Shown in pieces: positions 1 through 5,448 of a stretch of 6,789 nt of DNA (positions are counted from its first letter, which is position 1; each line of letters starts with the position of its first letter). The notes under the pieces are model-generated. The model was given only the letters and a program-made list of their open reading frames with translations. It had not been told where the DNA came from and searched no databases. Source of the stretch: VRUB01 sp046758085 (GTDB lineage: Bacteria > Pseudomonadota > Gammaproteobacteria > Acidiferrobacterales > SPGG2); contig JBHHZP010000173.1 in the NCBI GenBank assembly GCA_046758085.1, positions 1 through 6,789 on the forward strand, in the 5' to 3' direction. Both the position numbers and the translations under genes were made by a program.

Positions 1-59
1 TGCCCGGCTATTTCAATACTTTAAAAGCCTGGCCTGCTGGCCTCTCTCAAAGAAATCTC

Positions 60-81
60 AGGGTCAGACTCGATTTACTCC
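60..81 (+). repeat. Left inverted repeat of the RAYT element
   Basis: This 22-nt end begins AGGGTCAGACTCGATTT. Its reverse complement matches 814-835 at 18 of 22 positions. It contains the complement of the transposase stop codon (75-77), so the gene runs right into the element end. Confidence 0.6.
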
Positions 82-764
82 ACCTTTCGCGGTCTCCCTT
101 TGGCGAGCGGCGCCGCCCGACGCCCCGCGAGCCGCTGAACTTTCCTATTAAAGCGGTCTTCGCCCAACACCCACGCCTTGTTCGTCGCAGCGCGAATCGC
201 GTCCACGTCCGCGTGAGCGGTCTGGGCTCTGAACAACTGACGGTAAGCAACTTCTCGGGCGTGTGCGCTTCGCCCCAGCCTTTCGTAGAGTTCGTGATCG
301 TGCACCAGCGGGTCTGCTTCACCGTAGGCATGGGCGCGATGGCTCGAGTAGCGGCAGTCCCGAGGATGGCGCACCATGCGGGCACGCACCGGATTGAGTT
401 CAATGTAGCGCATACAGATCAACAGATAGCGTTCCGTGTCAATGAGCGTGGTCCGGTAGCGCCCCTCCCACAGGGTCCCGGTACGCTCATAGGTGTCATT
501 AAAGTATTGCACATAATGCCGGCCCACCGATTGCAGGGTCTTTGGCAAACTGTCCCCAGAGGCAGGCGTGGCAAGCAGATGCGCGGGGTTGGTCATCAGC
601 ACATAGGCATGGATAGCGAGGCGGTGGCATCGAGCCGCCTCGTGCAGACAGTCCAGATAGAAGCGCTAGTCCGCTTTACTCGCAAAGATGGGCTCGCGGT
701 TGTTGCCGCGTTGGATCACATGCTGGGGCTGGCCTTTGACGAAATAGCGGGGTAGACGGGCCAT
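75..764 (-). pseudogene. RAYT / IS200-like Y1 transposase, inactivated
   Basis: An intact version would be a 229-residue REP-associated tyrosine transposase, a single-strand DNA nuclease of the HUH family. The reading frame starts at the ATG complementary to 762-764 with MARLPRYFVKGQPQHVIQRG, the usual family start. It hits a TAG at codon 33 (666-668), where a Tyr codon would fit (D-Y-R-F-Y), then continues in frame to the TAA at 75-77. Family motifs after the stop include HAYVLMTN, YFNDTYERTGTLWEGRY and RYIELNPVRARMV; the Tyr at about residue 120 in the last one is the likely catalytic Tyr. The HUH motif, normally N-H-V-H-L-L, reads N-P-A-H-L-L at codons 59-64 (His to Pro at 585-587, Val to Ala at 582-584). 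Two point substitutions from CAC GTG would explain that change. The nonsense codon and the lost metal-binding His together argue against activity. A downstream Met at 600-602 could start a 175-residue fragment without the N-terminal part of the nuclease domain. Confidence 0.9.
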
Positions 765-813
765 ACAATGTTCTTGTTTCGCTGCGATGGGTCACCAGGG
801 TACTAGACGGCTA

Positions 814-835
814 GGAGGAAATTGAGACTGACCGT
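814..835 (-). repeat. Right inverted repeat of the RAYT element
   Basis: This 22-nt copy contains AAATTGAGACTGACCGT and is inverted relative to 60-81, with mismatches at four positions. It lies 50 bp upstream of the transposase start codon. With the left copy it defines the likely element of about 776 bp. Confidence 0.55.
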
Positions 836-856
836 ATTTTCCTATTTTCCTTTTCC
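835..856. repeat. TATTTTCC tandem repeat, 2.75 copies
   Basis: TATTTTCC occurs at 835-842 and 843-850, followed by a shortened TTTTCC at 851-856. The tract is pyrimidine-rich and begins at the outer edge of the right element repeat. No function is evident. It is locally AT-rich and could contribute to a promoter, but I could not pair it with a convincing -35/-10 set. Confidence 0.6.
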
Positions 857-948
857 TTGTCGCCTTAGGCACAACACCCAGTGGCCGCCCGTAGCATGTC
901 AACAATGATTCACAGAACGCCGTCTCGCTTCGCCCGGCCGTTATGCCA

Positions 949-960
949 GCGCCATGGCGC
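949..960. repeat. Perfect 12-bp palindrome GCGCCATGGCGC
   Basis: The sequence equals its own reverse complement and lies about 100 bp upstream of the polyketide synthase start. It could be an operator half-site pair. In GC-rich DNA a palindrome of this length can also occur by chance. Confidence 0.4.
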
Positions 961-981
961 GCAGCCTAGGTCGCCGCGCGA

Positions 982-1004
982 CGCCCTTCGCGATCGCAAG
1001 GGCG
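982..1004. repeat. Inverted repeat CGCCCTT / AAGGGCG
   Basis: Perfect 7-bp arms at 982-988 and 998-1004 flank a 9-nt centre that itself contains the palindrome GCGATCGC. It lies 53 bp before the synthase start. It may be an operator or a leader hairpin. It has no following T-run, so it does not look like an intrinsic terminator. Confidence 0.45.
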
Positions 1005-1056
1005 CAGGGACCGAACTATCGCCAGGGCGCTGAGTCTAATCGGCGGGTTCCCTCGT

Positions 1057-2196
1057 ATGTCCGTGTTTATTCATAACATCGCCACGGCGGTTCCGCCGAC
1101 CGTTTACCGGCAGGATTTCGTTTGCAACAAGATGAAGGAGTATGTGCGTGGCGACCGCAGGTTAGAGCGCCTGGTAGAGCGGATTTACGCCCGGTCGAGC
1201 ATCGAAAAACGCCATTCTGTAGTGGAAGATCTGTTTGACGGGAGGCACAGTCGGCTGTTCTTCCTCCCGAATCAAAACACGCTTGCGCCCACCACCGCAA
1301 CCCGCAATGCCATTTATACCCGCCATGCGCGTCGGCTCGCTATGCAGGTTGGTGCCAATCTCATGGCGGGCAATCCTGCAATCGGCAAGCGGGATATTAC
1401 TCACGTAGTGACCGTATCGTGCACGGGCTTTTTTGCCCCGGGTCCGGAGTACGTTCTGGTAAAGGAGTTGGGGCTAGCACGGAGTACGCGGCGCTACCAT
1501 ATCGGGTTCATGGGCTGCTTTGGTGCCTTTCAGGCCATGCAATTGGCACGATCTTTCTGTCAAGCCGAGGTCGATGCAGCCGTGATGATCGTCTGTCTGG
1601 AGATATGCACCCTTCATTTGCAGCAGGATACGAAGCTAGATAATCTCGTATCCGCCTCGCTGTTTGGCGACGGTGCGGCCGGTGCCATCGTAAGCAGCAG
1701 ACCCCCAGCCCCCGGCACGCTCACCTATCGAGTGGAAGAGTTTGCCAGCGCCATTGCCGAAGAGGGCGAAAAGCAGATGGCGTGGACCATCGGGGATTTG
1801 GGCTTTGAGATGGTCCTCTCACAGAAGGTTTCCGATACCATCGCGGCGAACCTGCCGGGTGTTGTCACACCATTGCTTCAGTCTCTCGGCGTCGATCAAA
1901 GCGAGGTAAGCCAGTGGGCCATTCACCCGGGTGGCAGGGCGATTCTGGACGAAGTGGAAAAAGGACTGAATCTCAAGTGCCGGCAGGTCGAGTCGTCGCG
2001 CTACGTGCTAGCGAATTACGGCAACTTGAGCAGCGCCAGTATCTTTTTTGTCTTGAAGCATATCCTGGACACAACTTCGACGGGCGAAGGGGAAGCAGTG
2101 CTTGCTATGGCATTTGGGCCGGGGTTGGCTATCGAGTGCGGCCTGTTCTCCAAAGTGAGGAGACGAGGCCGCGATGCCGATCTTTCTCGCTCGTAG
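1057..2196 (+). CDS. Type III polyketide synthase (chalcone/alkylresorcinol synthase family)
   Basis: This 379-residue protein belongs to the homodimeric type III PKS family, which extends an acyl-CoA starter with malonyl-CoA and cyclises the chain to a resorcinol, pyrone or phloroglucinol. The N-terminal thiolase-like half starts with a typical A-T-A-V-P-P segment (9-14). The catalytic triad is complete: Cys122 in VSCTGFFAPG, His290 in WAIHPGG, and Asn323 in NYGNLSSAS. Other family motifs are IGFMGCFGAF (149-158), SLFGDGAAGA (201-210) and the AFGPG loop (352-356). Length is normal. By motif alignment Cys184 and His187 fall where plant chalcone synthases carry cavity-lining Thr residues, so the substrate is unlikely to be a plant-type aromatic starter. 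A long-chain acyl starter, as in bacterial phenolic-lipid synthases, is my inference from the operon. The gene overlaps the next by 23 bp. The family is certain; the product is unknown. Confidence 0.95.
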   Translation: MSVFIHNIATAVPPTVYRQDFVCNKMKEYVRGDRRLERLVERIYARSSIEKRHSVVEDLFDGRHSRLFFLPNQNTLAPTTATRNAIYTRHARRLAMQVGANLMAGNPAIGKRDITHVVTVSCTGFFAPGPEYVLVKELGLARSTRRYHIGFMGCFGAFQAMQLARSFCQAEVDAAVMIVCLEICTLHLQQDTKLDNLVSASLFGDGAAGAIVSSRPPAPGTLTYRVEEFASAIAEEGEKQMAWTIGDLGFEMVLSQKVSDTIAANLPGVVTPLLQSLGVDQSEVSQWAIHPGGRAILDEVEKGLNLKCRQVESSRYVLANYGNLSSASIFFVLKHILDTTSTGEGEAVLAMAFGPGLAIECGLFSKVRRRGRDADLSRS

Positions 2197-2881
2197 AGGC
2201 GCCGAGCTCAAGGAGATCATGGACGATCCCGACTGTGATCTGGAAATGCTCAACAATACCTACCGGCAGTTCCGCGTAATTAATGTCGTGCTCTCCCGTG
2301 CCAAGGCGGTGTACAAGAGATGTATCAGGCCGGCGATGCAAGATCGGTCGCGGGGCTACTCCCTGTTGGACATCGGCTTCGGCGGGGGCGATATTCCAAT
2401 TAAGTATGCCGAATGGGCGACCCGTGACCGCTATAAACTGCATGTCACGGGCATCGAGATCGATGCCCGTGCCTTCGACTACGTAAAGAGGCTTTCTTGG
2501 CCGGCGAATGTCAGCTTCAGACTCGCCAGCGTGCGGGATTTGATTGACAGCGAAGAGCGGTTTGATTTCGTTGTTTCCAATCATATGCTGCATCACCTCC
2601 ATGCATCCCAGTTCCATGAGATGTTGGACCAGGCTGCCCGGCTCAGCCGACACATCACTTTGTTCGTGGACGTTGCCCGCGGTGATATGGCCTACGCGCT
2701 ATTCGCGTGCCTGACCCTGCCGCTATTCAGAGACTCGTTTATCCGCCATGACGGGCTGATCTCCATTAGGCGCAGCTACACCTTCAGCGAGCTCTTGTCC
2801 ATCGCGCCTCGGGGTTGGCAGGTCAAACGCTTGTTTCCTTTCCGGCTCTTGCTTAGCCATGCGCGTGACTCCCAGCACTGA
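2174..2881 (+). CDS. Class I SAM-dependent methyltransferase of the type III PKS operon
   Basis: The 235-residue protein has a Rossmann-type SAM-binding domain. Motif I is LLDIGFGGGDIPI (64-76), the acidic SAM-ribose strand is GIEID (93-97), and the post-motif segment FDFVVSNHMLHHL is at 130-142. The N-terminal part around IMDDPDCDLEMLNNTYRQF (15-33) resembles the small methyltransferases that accompany proteobacterial type III PKS genes; this is recollection, not a search. It likely O- or C-methylates the polyketide phenol, as the unrelated SrsB does in Streptomyces. The start at 2174 lies inside the synthase gene (23-bp overlap), with GAGGAG about 12 nt upstream. An alternative ATG at 2219 has AGGAG only 3 nt before it, which is too close. 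The C-terminal helices (175-190) are hydrophobic and may contact a lipid substrate or membrane (inference). Confidence 0.88.
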   Translation: MPIFLARRGAELKEIMDDPDCDLEMLNNTYRQFRVINVVLSRAKAVYKRCIRPAMQDRSRGYSLLDIGFGGGDIPIKYAEWATRDRYKLHVTGIEIDARAFDYVKRLSWPANVSFRLASVRDLIDSEERFDFVVSNHMLHHLHASQFHEMLDQAARLSRHITLFVDVARGDMAYALFACLTLPLFRDSFIRHDGLISIRRSYTFSELLSIAPRGWQVKRLFPFRLLLSHARDSQH

Positions 2882-4034
2882 CGGTCGCCAGGTCCTCATC
2901 GTCGGGGGTGGACCGGTTGGCCTCTTTCTTGGTTGCTGTCTTGAGCGCAGGCGGATCCGTTGTGCCGTCCTGGAGCGCAGGCGTCACGCCGGGATGGATT
3001 CGCGCTCATTCGGCATCCACCCGGTTTGCCTGGAGCTGCTTGCCGAGCTGGGCCTGGCGCAGGAGTTCATGGCCGGCGGCCAGCCGATTGAGATGGGGCG
3101 TGCCTATATCGATCGGCAGTGCGTCGGCACGCTGTCGTTCAGGAACTGTCCACCGCCTTTCAGGCTTGTACTGGCCATTCCGCAGTATCTCACGGAACGA
3201 ATCCTAGAACGGAAGCTCAACGCACTCGATCCTTCGATCATGCAGCGAGACACCGAGGTCACGGACGTGGTTCAGAACGGCGACAAGGTCGCGGTTCACT
3301 GCCGGGATGGCGGCGGTGGACAGCGTATTTTCGAGGGCGATTTCGTTATCGGCTGCGATGGTGTCCATAGCGCTGTGCGCAGGCTCGCGGGAATCACGTT
3401 TAACGGCACACCCTACCCAGATGTCTATGTCATGGGCGATTTCTCCGACAATACGGGCCGGCGGCGCGAAGCCAACATCTACCTTCATCGCGACGGGCTC
3501 ATAGAATCATTTCCGTTTCCGGAAGGGCGGCGGCGCTGGGTGGTAAAAACGGAGCTGCGGGTTGCCGATTGCAAGACCGACGACATCGTCAGGCGCATCA
3601 AGATGCGCATCGGCCACGACCTCAGCCGATGCGAGTGCTTTATGCTAAGTTCATTCGGCGCGGAGCATTATCTTGCAGAGTCCTTTGTAAAGGACAGGCT
3701 GATACTGGCAGGCGATGCCGCCCATGTGATCAGCCCGATTGGCGGACAGGGAATGAACCTCGGATGGCTGGGTGCGCGGGATCTCGCCCAGACCCTGCAC
3801 GGCATCTATCACGAGGGCTCCGGGGTACAGTCCGCTCTGCTGAGCTACGAGCGCAGACGCTGGCGAGCTGCGGCCAAGGCACGGCGGCGTGCCGAGTTCA
3901 ACATGGCGCTCGGACGCAAATACCGCTACCCGGGCCTGCGCAAGGCCATCGTATGGGGAATGTTGCACACCCCGTTGTGCCATGTGATGGCAAGGGTCTT
4001 CACCATGCGCGGCCTGGACACCTGGCCGCTCTGA
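2859..4034 (+). CDS. FAD-dependent aromatic monooxygenase (PHBH/UbiH class)
   Basis: This 391-residue group A flavoprotein monooxygenase shows all three FAD fingerprints. These are the dinucleotide-binding VLIVGGGPVGLFLG near the N-terminus (12-25), the DG motif IGCDGVHSAVR (164-174), and the GD motif AGDAAHVISPIGGQGMNLG (284-302). Enzymes of this class use NAD(P)H and oxygen to hydroxylate phenols. Here the likely substrate is the methylated polyketide ring, with oxidation toward a hydroquinone or quinone, as proposed for SrsC in the Streptomyces phenolic-lipid operon. The start codon lies 23 bp inside the preceding methyltransferase and has no obvious Shine-Dalgarno, which points to translational coupling. 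Length fits the family. The specific substrate is inferred only from context. Confidence 0.92.
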   Translation: MRVTPSTDGRQVLIVGGGPVGLFLGCCLERRRIRCAVLERRRHAGMDSRSFGIHPVCLELLAELGLAQEFMAGGQPIEMGRAYIDRQCVGTLSFRNCPPPFRLVLAIPQYLTERILERKLNALDPSIMQRDTEVTDVVQNGDKVAVHCRDGGGGQRIFEGDFVIGCDGVHSAVRRLAGITFNGTPYPDVYVMGDFSDNTGRRREANIYLHRDGLIESFPFPEGRRRWVVKTELRVADCKTDDIVRRIKMRIGHDLSRCECFMLSSFGAEHYLAESFVKDRLILAGDAAHVISPIGGQGMNLGWLGARDLAQTLHGIYHEGSGVQSALLSYERRRWRAAAKARRRAEFNMALGRKYRYPGLRKAIVWGMLHTPLCHVMARVFTMRGLDTWPL

Positions 4035-4037
4035 GGT

Positions 4038-4053
4038 GGGAAGATGGGAAGAT
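4038..4053. repeat. Two tandem copies of GGGAAGAT
   Basis: GGGAAGAT is at 4038-4045 and 4046-4053, starting 4 nt after the monooxygenase stop. It is probably a slippage product. No role is apparent. Confidence 0.6.
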
Positions 4054-4078
4054 GCTGTAAATGTTCTTCTGTGGCGTT

Positions 4079-4091
4079 CCGGTTTAACCGG
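4079..4091. repeat. Dyad CCGGTTTAACCGG
   Basis: 6-bp arms flank a single central base, 45 bp downstream of the monooxygenase stop. This could be an operator for the downstream gene. It lacks a loop, so it is a poor hairpin and not a terminator. Confidence 0.4.
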
Positions 4092-4271
4092 CAGCCCGAC
4101 AACAACGATGGACGGCACCACATGCGTTGGCTTTTCGTGATGCTGTTCCTTAAGCGGCCGGTGTGCGGTCTTGCGGACGGGGCTCCGACACTACGCCACT
4201 TTCAACTAAGCTCTGTCCCTAGTTAAAGGGCAACATCGCTGTTAGGCACCAATGCCATACGGGTTTAGTGG

Positions 4272-5120
4272 ATGATCACGCCGAAGCGACCGCTGCCGAG
4301 CGGATCAGTCGTGCGCCACTACGACGAGCTGGATGCTTATTATCGCGAGATTTGGGGCGAGCACGTGCACCACGGGCTGTGGCGTTCTGGTACCGAAACG
4401 CCTGAGCAGGCGGTCCGCCAGCTATCCAAGTACGTCGCCGAACTGGCCGGTATCCGTCCTAACGATGCGGTCTGCGACATTGGTTCAGGCTACGGGGCGA
4501 GCGCGCGGTTGCTGGCCAAGTGTTTCGGCGCGCACGTCACGGCAGTGACGGCAGCGCCCAAACAGCACGCCTTCGCTCTCGCACTTGATGCGGGGTCCGG
4601 CAACCCCCGTTATCTGCTGCGCGATTGGCAGGACAACGGTCTTGCCTCGGAGTCATTCGACGCTGCGATCGCTATCGAAAGCATCGAGCATATGGCCGAC
4701 AAGCAACGAGCCCTGGCAGAGGCGGCACGGGTATTGCGGCCAGCGGGCAGGCTCGTGCTATGCGCGTGGCTGGCCGGAGAGATGCCGCGCGGGTGGCAGG
4801 TCCACTACCTTCTCGAGCCAGTATGCCGGGACGGCAGAATTCCAGGCTTGGCGACGAAAACGGAGTTTCGCGCGCTTCTGGAGCAGGCGGGTTTTTATGT
4901 GGAATCATTCCAAGACCTGAGCCGGCAGGTACGGCGGACGTGGTCAATCTGCGTCGCTCGGCTCCTCAGGGCCATCTGTCGTGATTCTCGCTACCGCAGG
5001 TATTTGCTTAATCCACGAAACGACAATCGCGTCTTCGTGCTGACGATGATCCGCATGCTGATGGCGTACGGCACTGGCGCGATGCGTTATGGAATATTTG
5101 CGGCGCGCCGCCTGCGTTGA
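4272..5120 (+). CDS. SAM-dependent methyltransferase, tocopherol/UbiE-like
   Basis: The 282-residue class I methyltransferase starts with YDELDAYYREIWGEHVHHGLW (17-37). The aromatic and His-rich WGEHVHHGLW signature is shared by gamma-tocopherol, sterol and related small-molecule C-methyltransferases. SAM-binding motif I is VCDIGSGYGASARLLA (67-82), motif II FDAAIAIESIEHM (129-141) and motif III VLRPAGRLVLCAWL (154-167). The C-terminal 80 residues are basic and hydrophobic, as in family members that act on lipid-soluble rings. The ATG at 4272 is preceded only by a weak GG-rich site. Position downstream of the polyketide trio on the same strand suggests a second methylation of the same phenol or quinol, but the 237-bp gap leaves independent expression possible. 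The exact substrate and atom methylated are not readable from sequence. Confidence 0.88.
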   Translation: MITPKRPLPSGSVVRHYDELDAYYREIWGEHVHHGLWRSGTETPEQAVRQLSKYVAELAGIRPNDAVCDIGSGYGASARLLAKCFGAHVTAVTAAPKQHAFALALDAGSGNPRYLLRDWQDNGLASESFDAAIAIESIEHMADKQRALAEAARVLRPAGRLVLCAWLAGEMPRGWQVHYLLEPVCRDGRIPGLATKTEFRALLEQAGFYVESFQDLSRQVRRTWSICVARLLRAICRDSRYRRYLLNPRNDNRVFVLTMIRMLMAYGTGAMRYGIFAARRLR

Positions 5121-5202
5121 GATTGCTCTGCCGGACCCCGCGCCTCCTGCCCCGACATGGTGCGGTTGTCTTTGCTCTTACTTATTGAGAGTCGTAGTGA
5201 AG

Positions 5203-5242
5203 CAATGGGGTCTGGGACAATGGGGTTAAACTGATCTTCCCC
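5203..5242. repeat. CAATGGGGT direct repeat with RAYT-end-like tail
   Basis: CAATGGGGT is at 5203-5211 and 5218-5226, with a 15-nt period. The segment 5222-5242, beginning GGGGTTAAACTGATC, resembles the RAYT element left end (60-81) at about 15 of 22 positions if one gap is allowed. That similarity is weak and could be chance. Confidence 0.35.
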
Positions 5243-5286
5243 CCGTTTTCGCCTTTTTGCCCCTTCGCGCAAAATCTTAAATCTAC

Positions 5287-5303
5287 GCGCGCCGGATGCG
5301 CGC
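5287..5303. repeat. Hairpin GCGCGC-CGGAT-GCGCGC
   Basis: Perfect 6-bp arms flank a 5-nt loop. The segment GCCGGATGCG (5291-5300) equals the head of the E. coli REP consensus as I remember it, followed by GCCTTA as in that repeat. The full REP structure is not present, so the resemblance may be coincidental. On the minus strand the hairpin is followed by an AT-rich stretch, making it a weak terminator candidate for the oxidoreductase gene. Confidence 0.4.
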
Positions 5304-5326
5304 CTTACATACATCGCGCGAGTGCC

Positions 5327-5389
5327 GCTTAACGGCCCCGGCATTAGCTGCGGTGCGAAGCGCCGTCAAGCTGCATGCCGTTGTTACAC
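5327..5389 (+). repeat. Interrupted hairpin with attC-like end boxes
   Basis: The core 5339-5380 folds as CGGCAT/ATGCCG, then AGCT/AGCT, then CGGTGC/GCGCCG (one G-U pair) around a GAA loop, with asymmetric internal loops of 1 by 2 and 1 by 3. Just outside are GCTTAAC (5327-5333), which fits the integron box RYYYAAC, and GTTACAC (5383-5389), which fits GTTRRRY except at one position. The 63-nt length and the extrahelical bases suit a short attC. The two spacers between boxes and stem are unequal (5 and 2 nt), and no integrase is in view, so a plain structured 3' region remains possible. Confidence 0.35.
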
Positions 5390-5393
5390 GAAG

Positions 5394-5423
5394 GCGGGCT
5401 CCAGACCACAAGTCTAGCCCCGC
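5394..5423 (-). terminator. Bulged hairpin just downstream of the oxidoreductase gene
   Basis: GCGGGCT (5394-5400) and AGAC (5403-5406) pair with GTCT (5412-5415) and AGCCC-C-GC (5416-5423) around a CACAA loop, giving about 11 bp with two bulges. It begins 25 nt after the minus-strand stop codon, a normal terminator position. The missing U-tract makes it at best an atypical terminator or a 3'-end stabiliser. Confidence 0.3.
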
Positions 5424-5448
5424 GTTGTCATGTGGCGCACACTCTAGC

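Larger units (their letters stand above)
60..835 (-). mobile_element. Degenerate RAYT (IS200/REP-type) element with inverted ends
   Basis: This is a single-gene mobile element built around a REP-associated tyrosine transposase reading on the minus strand. Its boundaries are inferred from an imperfect inverted repeat, 60-81 against 814-835, which matches at 18 of 22 positions and encloses the gene at 75-764. The left repeat overlaps the transposase stop codon. From memory, the core GGGTCAGACTCGATTTA is a frequent neighbour of RAYT genes of this type in proteobacteria; this was not checked. I saw no flanking target duplication, and none is expected for the HUH transposase family. The transposase is broken, so the copy is probably a relic that could move only in trans, if at all. 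The exact outer limits are uncertain. Confidence 0.6.
857..1056 (+). other. Leader region of the polyketide operon
   Basis: No convincing gene is seen here. The segment should contain the promoter of the operon that starts at 1057, but I find no clear sigma-70 pair. It holds a perfect 12-bp palindrome at 949-960 and a 7-bp dyad at 982-1004, both candidate operator or leader structures. The Shine-Dalgarno region before 1057 is weak (GGCGGG about 10 nt upstream). Confidence 0.4.
4035..4271. other. 237-bp spacer with short repeats
   Basis: No gene is convincing here. A short open frame at 4044-4226 has no family features. The spacer carries an 8-bp tandem repeat (4038-4053), a short dyad (4079-4091) and an isolated GTTAGGC (4241-4247) 24 nt before the next start. 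No clear promoter or terminator is seen. The gap separates the overlapping trio from the second methyltransferase, which may therefore have its own promoter. Confidence 0.5.
5121..5448. other. 328-bp spacer between converging genes, rich in hairpins
   Basis: No gene is convincing; open frames crossing this stretch lack family features. It contains a 9-bp direct repeat (5203-5226), a perfect 6-bp dyad (5287-5303), a long interrupted hairpin with attC-like ends (5327-5389) and a bulged hairpin (5394-5423). None is followed by a clean T-run on either strand, so termination of the converging transcripts is not explained by a textbook intrinsic terminator. Confidence 0.55.

Noticed and set aside
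1..59. Possible 3' part of a neighbouring gene or hairpin GGCC-TGCT-GGCC (31-42)
   Set aside because: No coding signal can be judged in so short an edge fragment, and a 4-bp dyad is not meaningful.
666..668. TAG in the transposase as readthrough, selenocysteine-like or pyrrolysine recoding
   Set aside because: The HUH motif is also destroyed, so ordinary decay explains the stop more simply.
213..755. 180-codon open frame on the plus strand
   Set aside because: It is antisense to the transposase pseudogene, shows no family motifs, and arises from GC-rich codon use on the other strand.
3651..4121. 156-codon open frame on the minus strand
   Set aside because: It mostly mirrors the monooxygenase gene, whose FAD motifs settle the coding strand.
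4044..4226. 60-codon open frame between the monooxygenase and the second methyltransferase
   Set aside because: It has no clear ribosome-binding site, no membrane segment or motif of note, and overlaps short repeats; not enough to call a gene.
4082..4247. A second attC site from GTTTAAC (4082-4088) to GTTAGGC (4241-4247)
   Set aside because: The end boxes fit the consensus, but the 166-nt span is long and I could find only a 4-bp inner pairing (GCCC/GGGC); kept only as context for the 5327-5389 observation.
5100..5111. 12-bp palindrome GCGGCGCGCCGC
   Set aside because: It lies inside the last codons of the second methyltransferase, where Ala-Arg-rich coding sequence produces such GC palindromes by chance.
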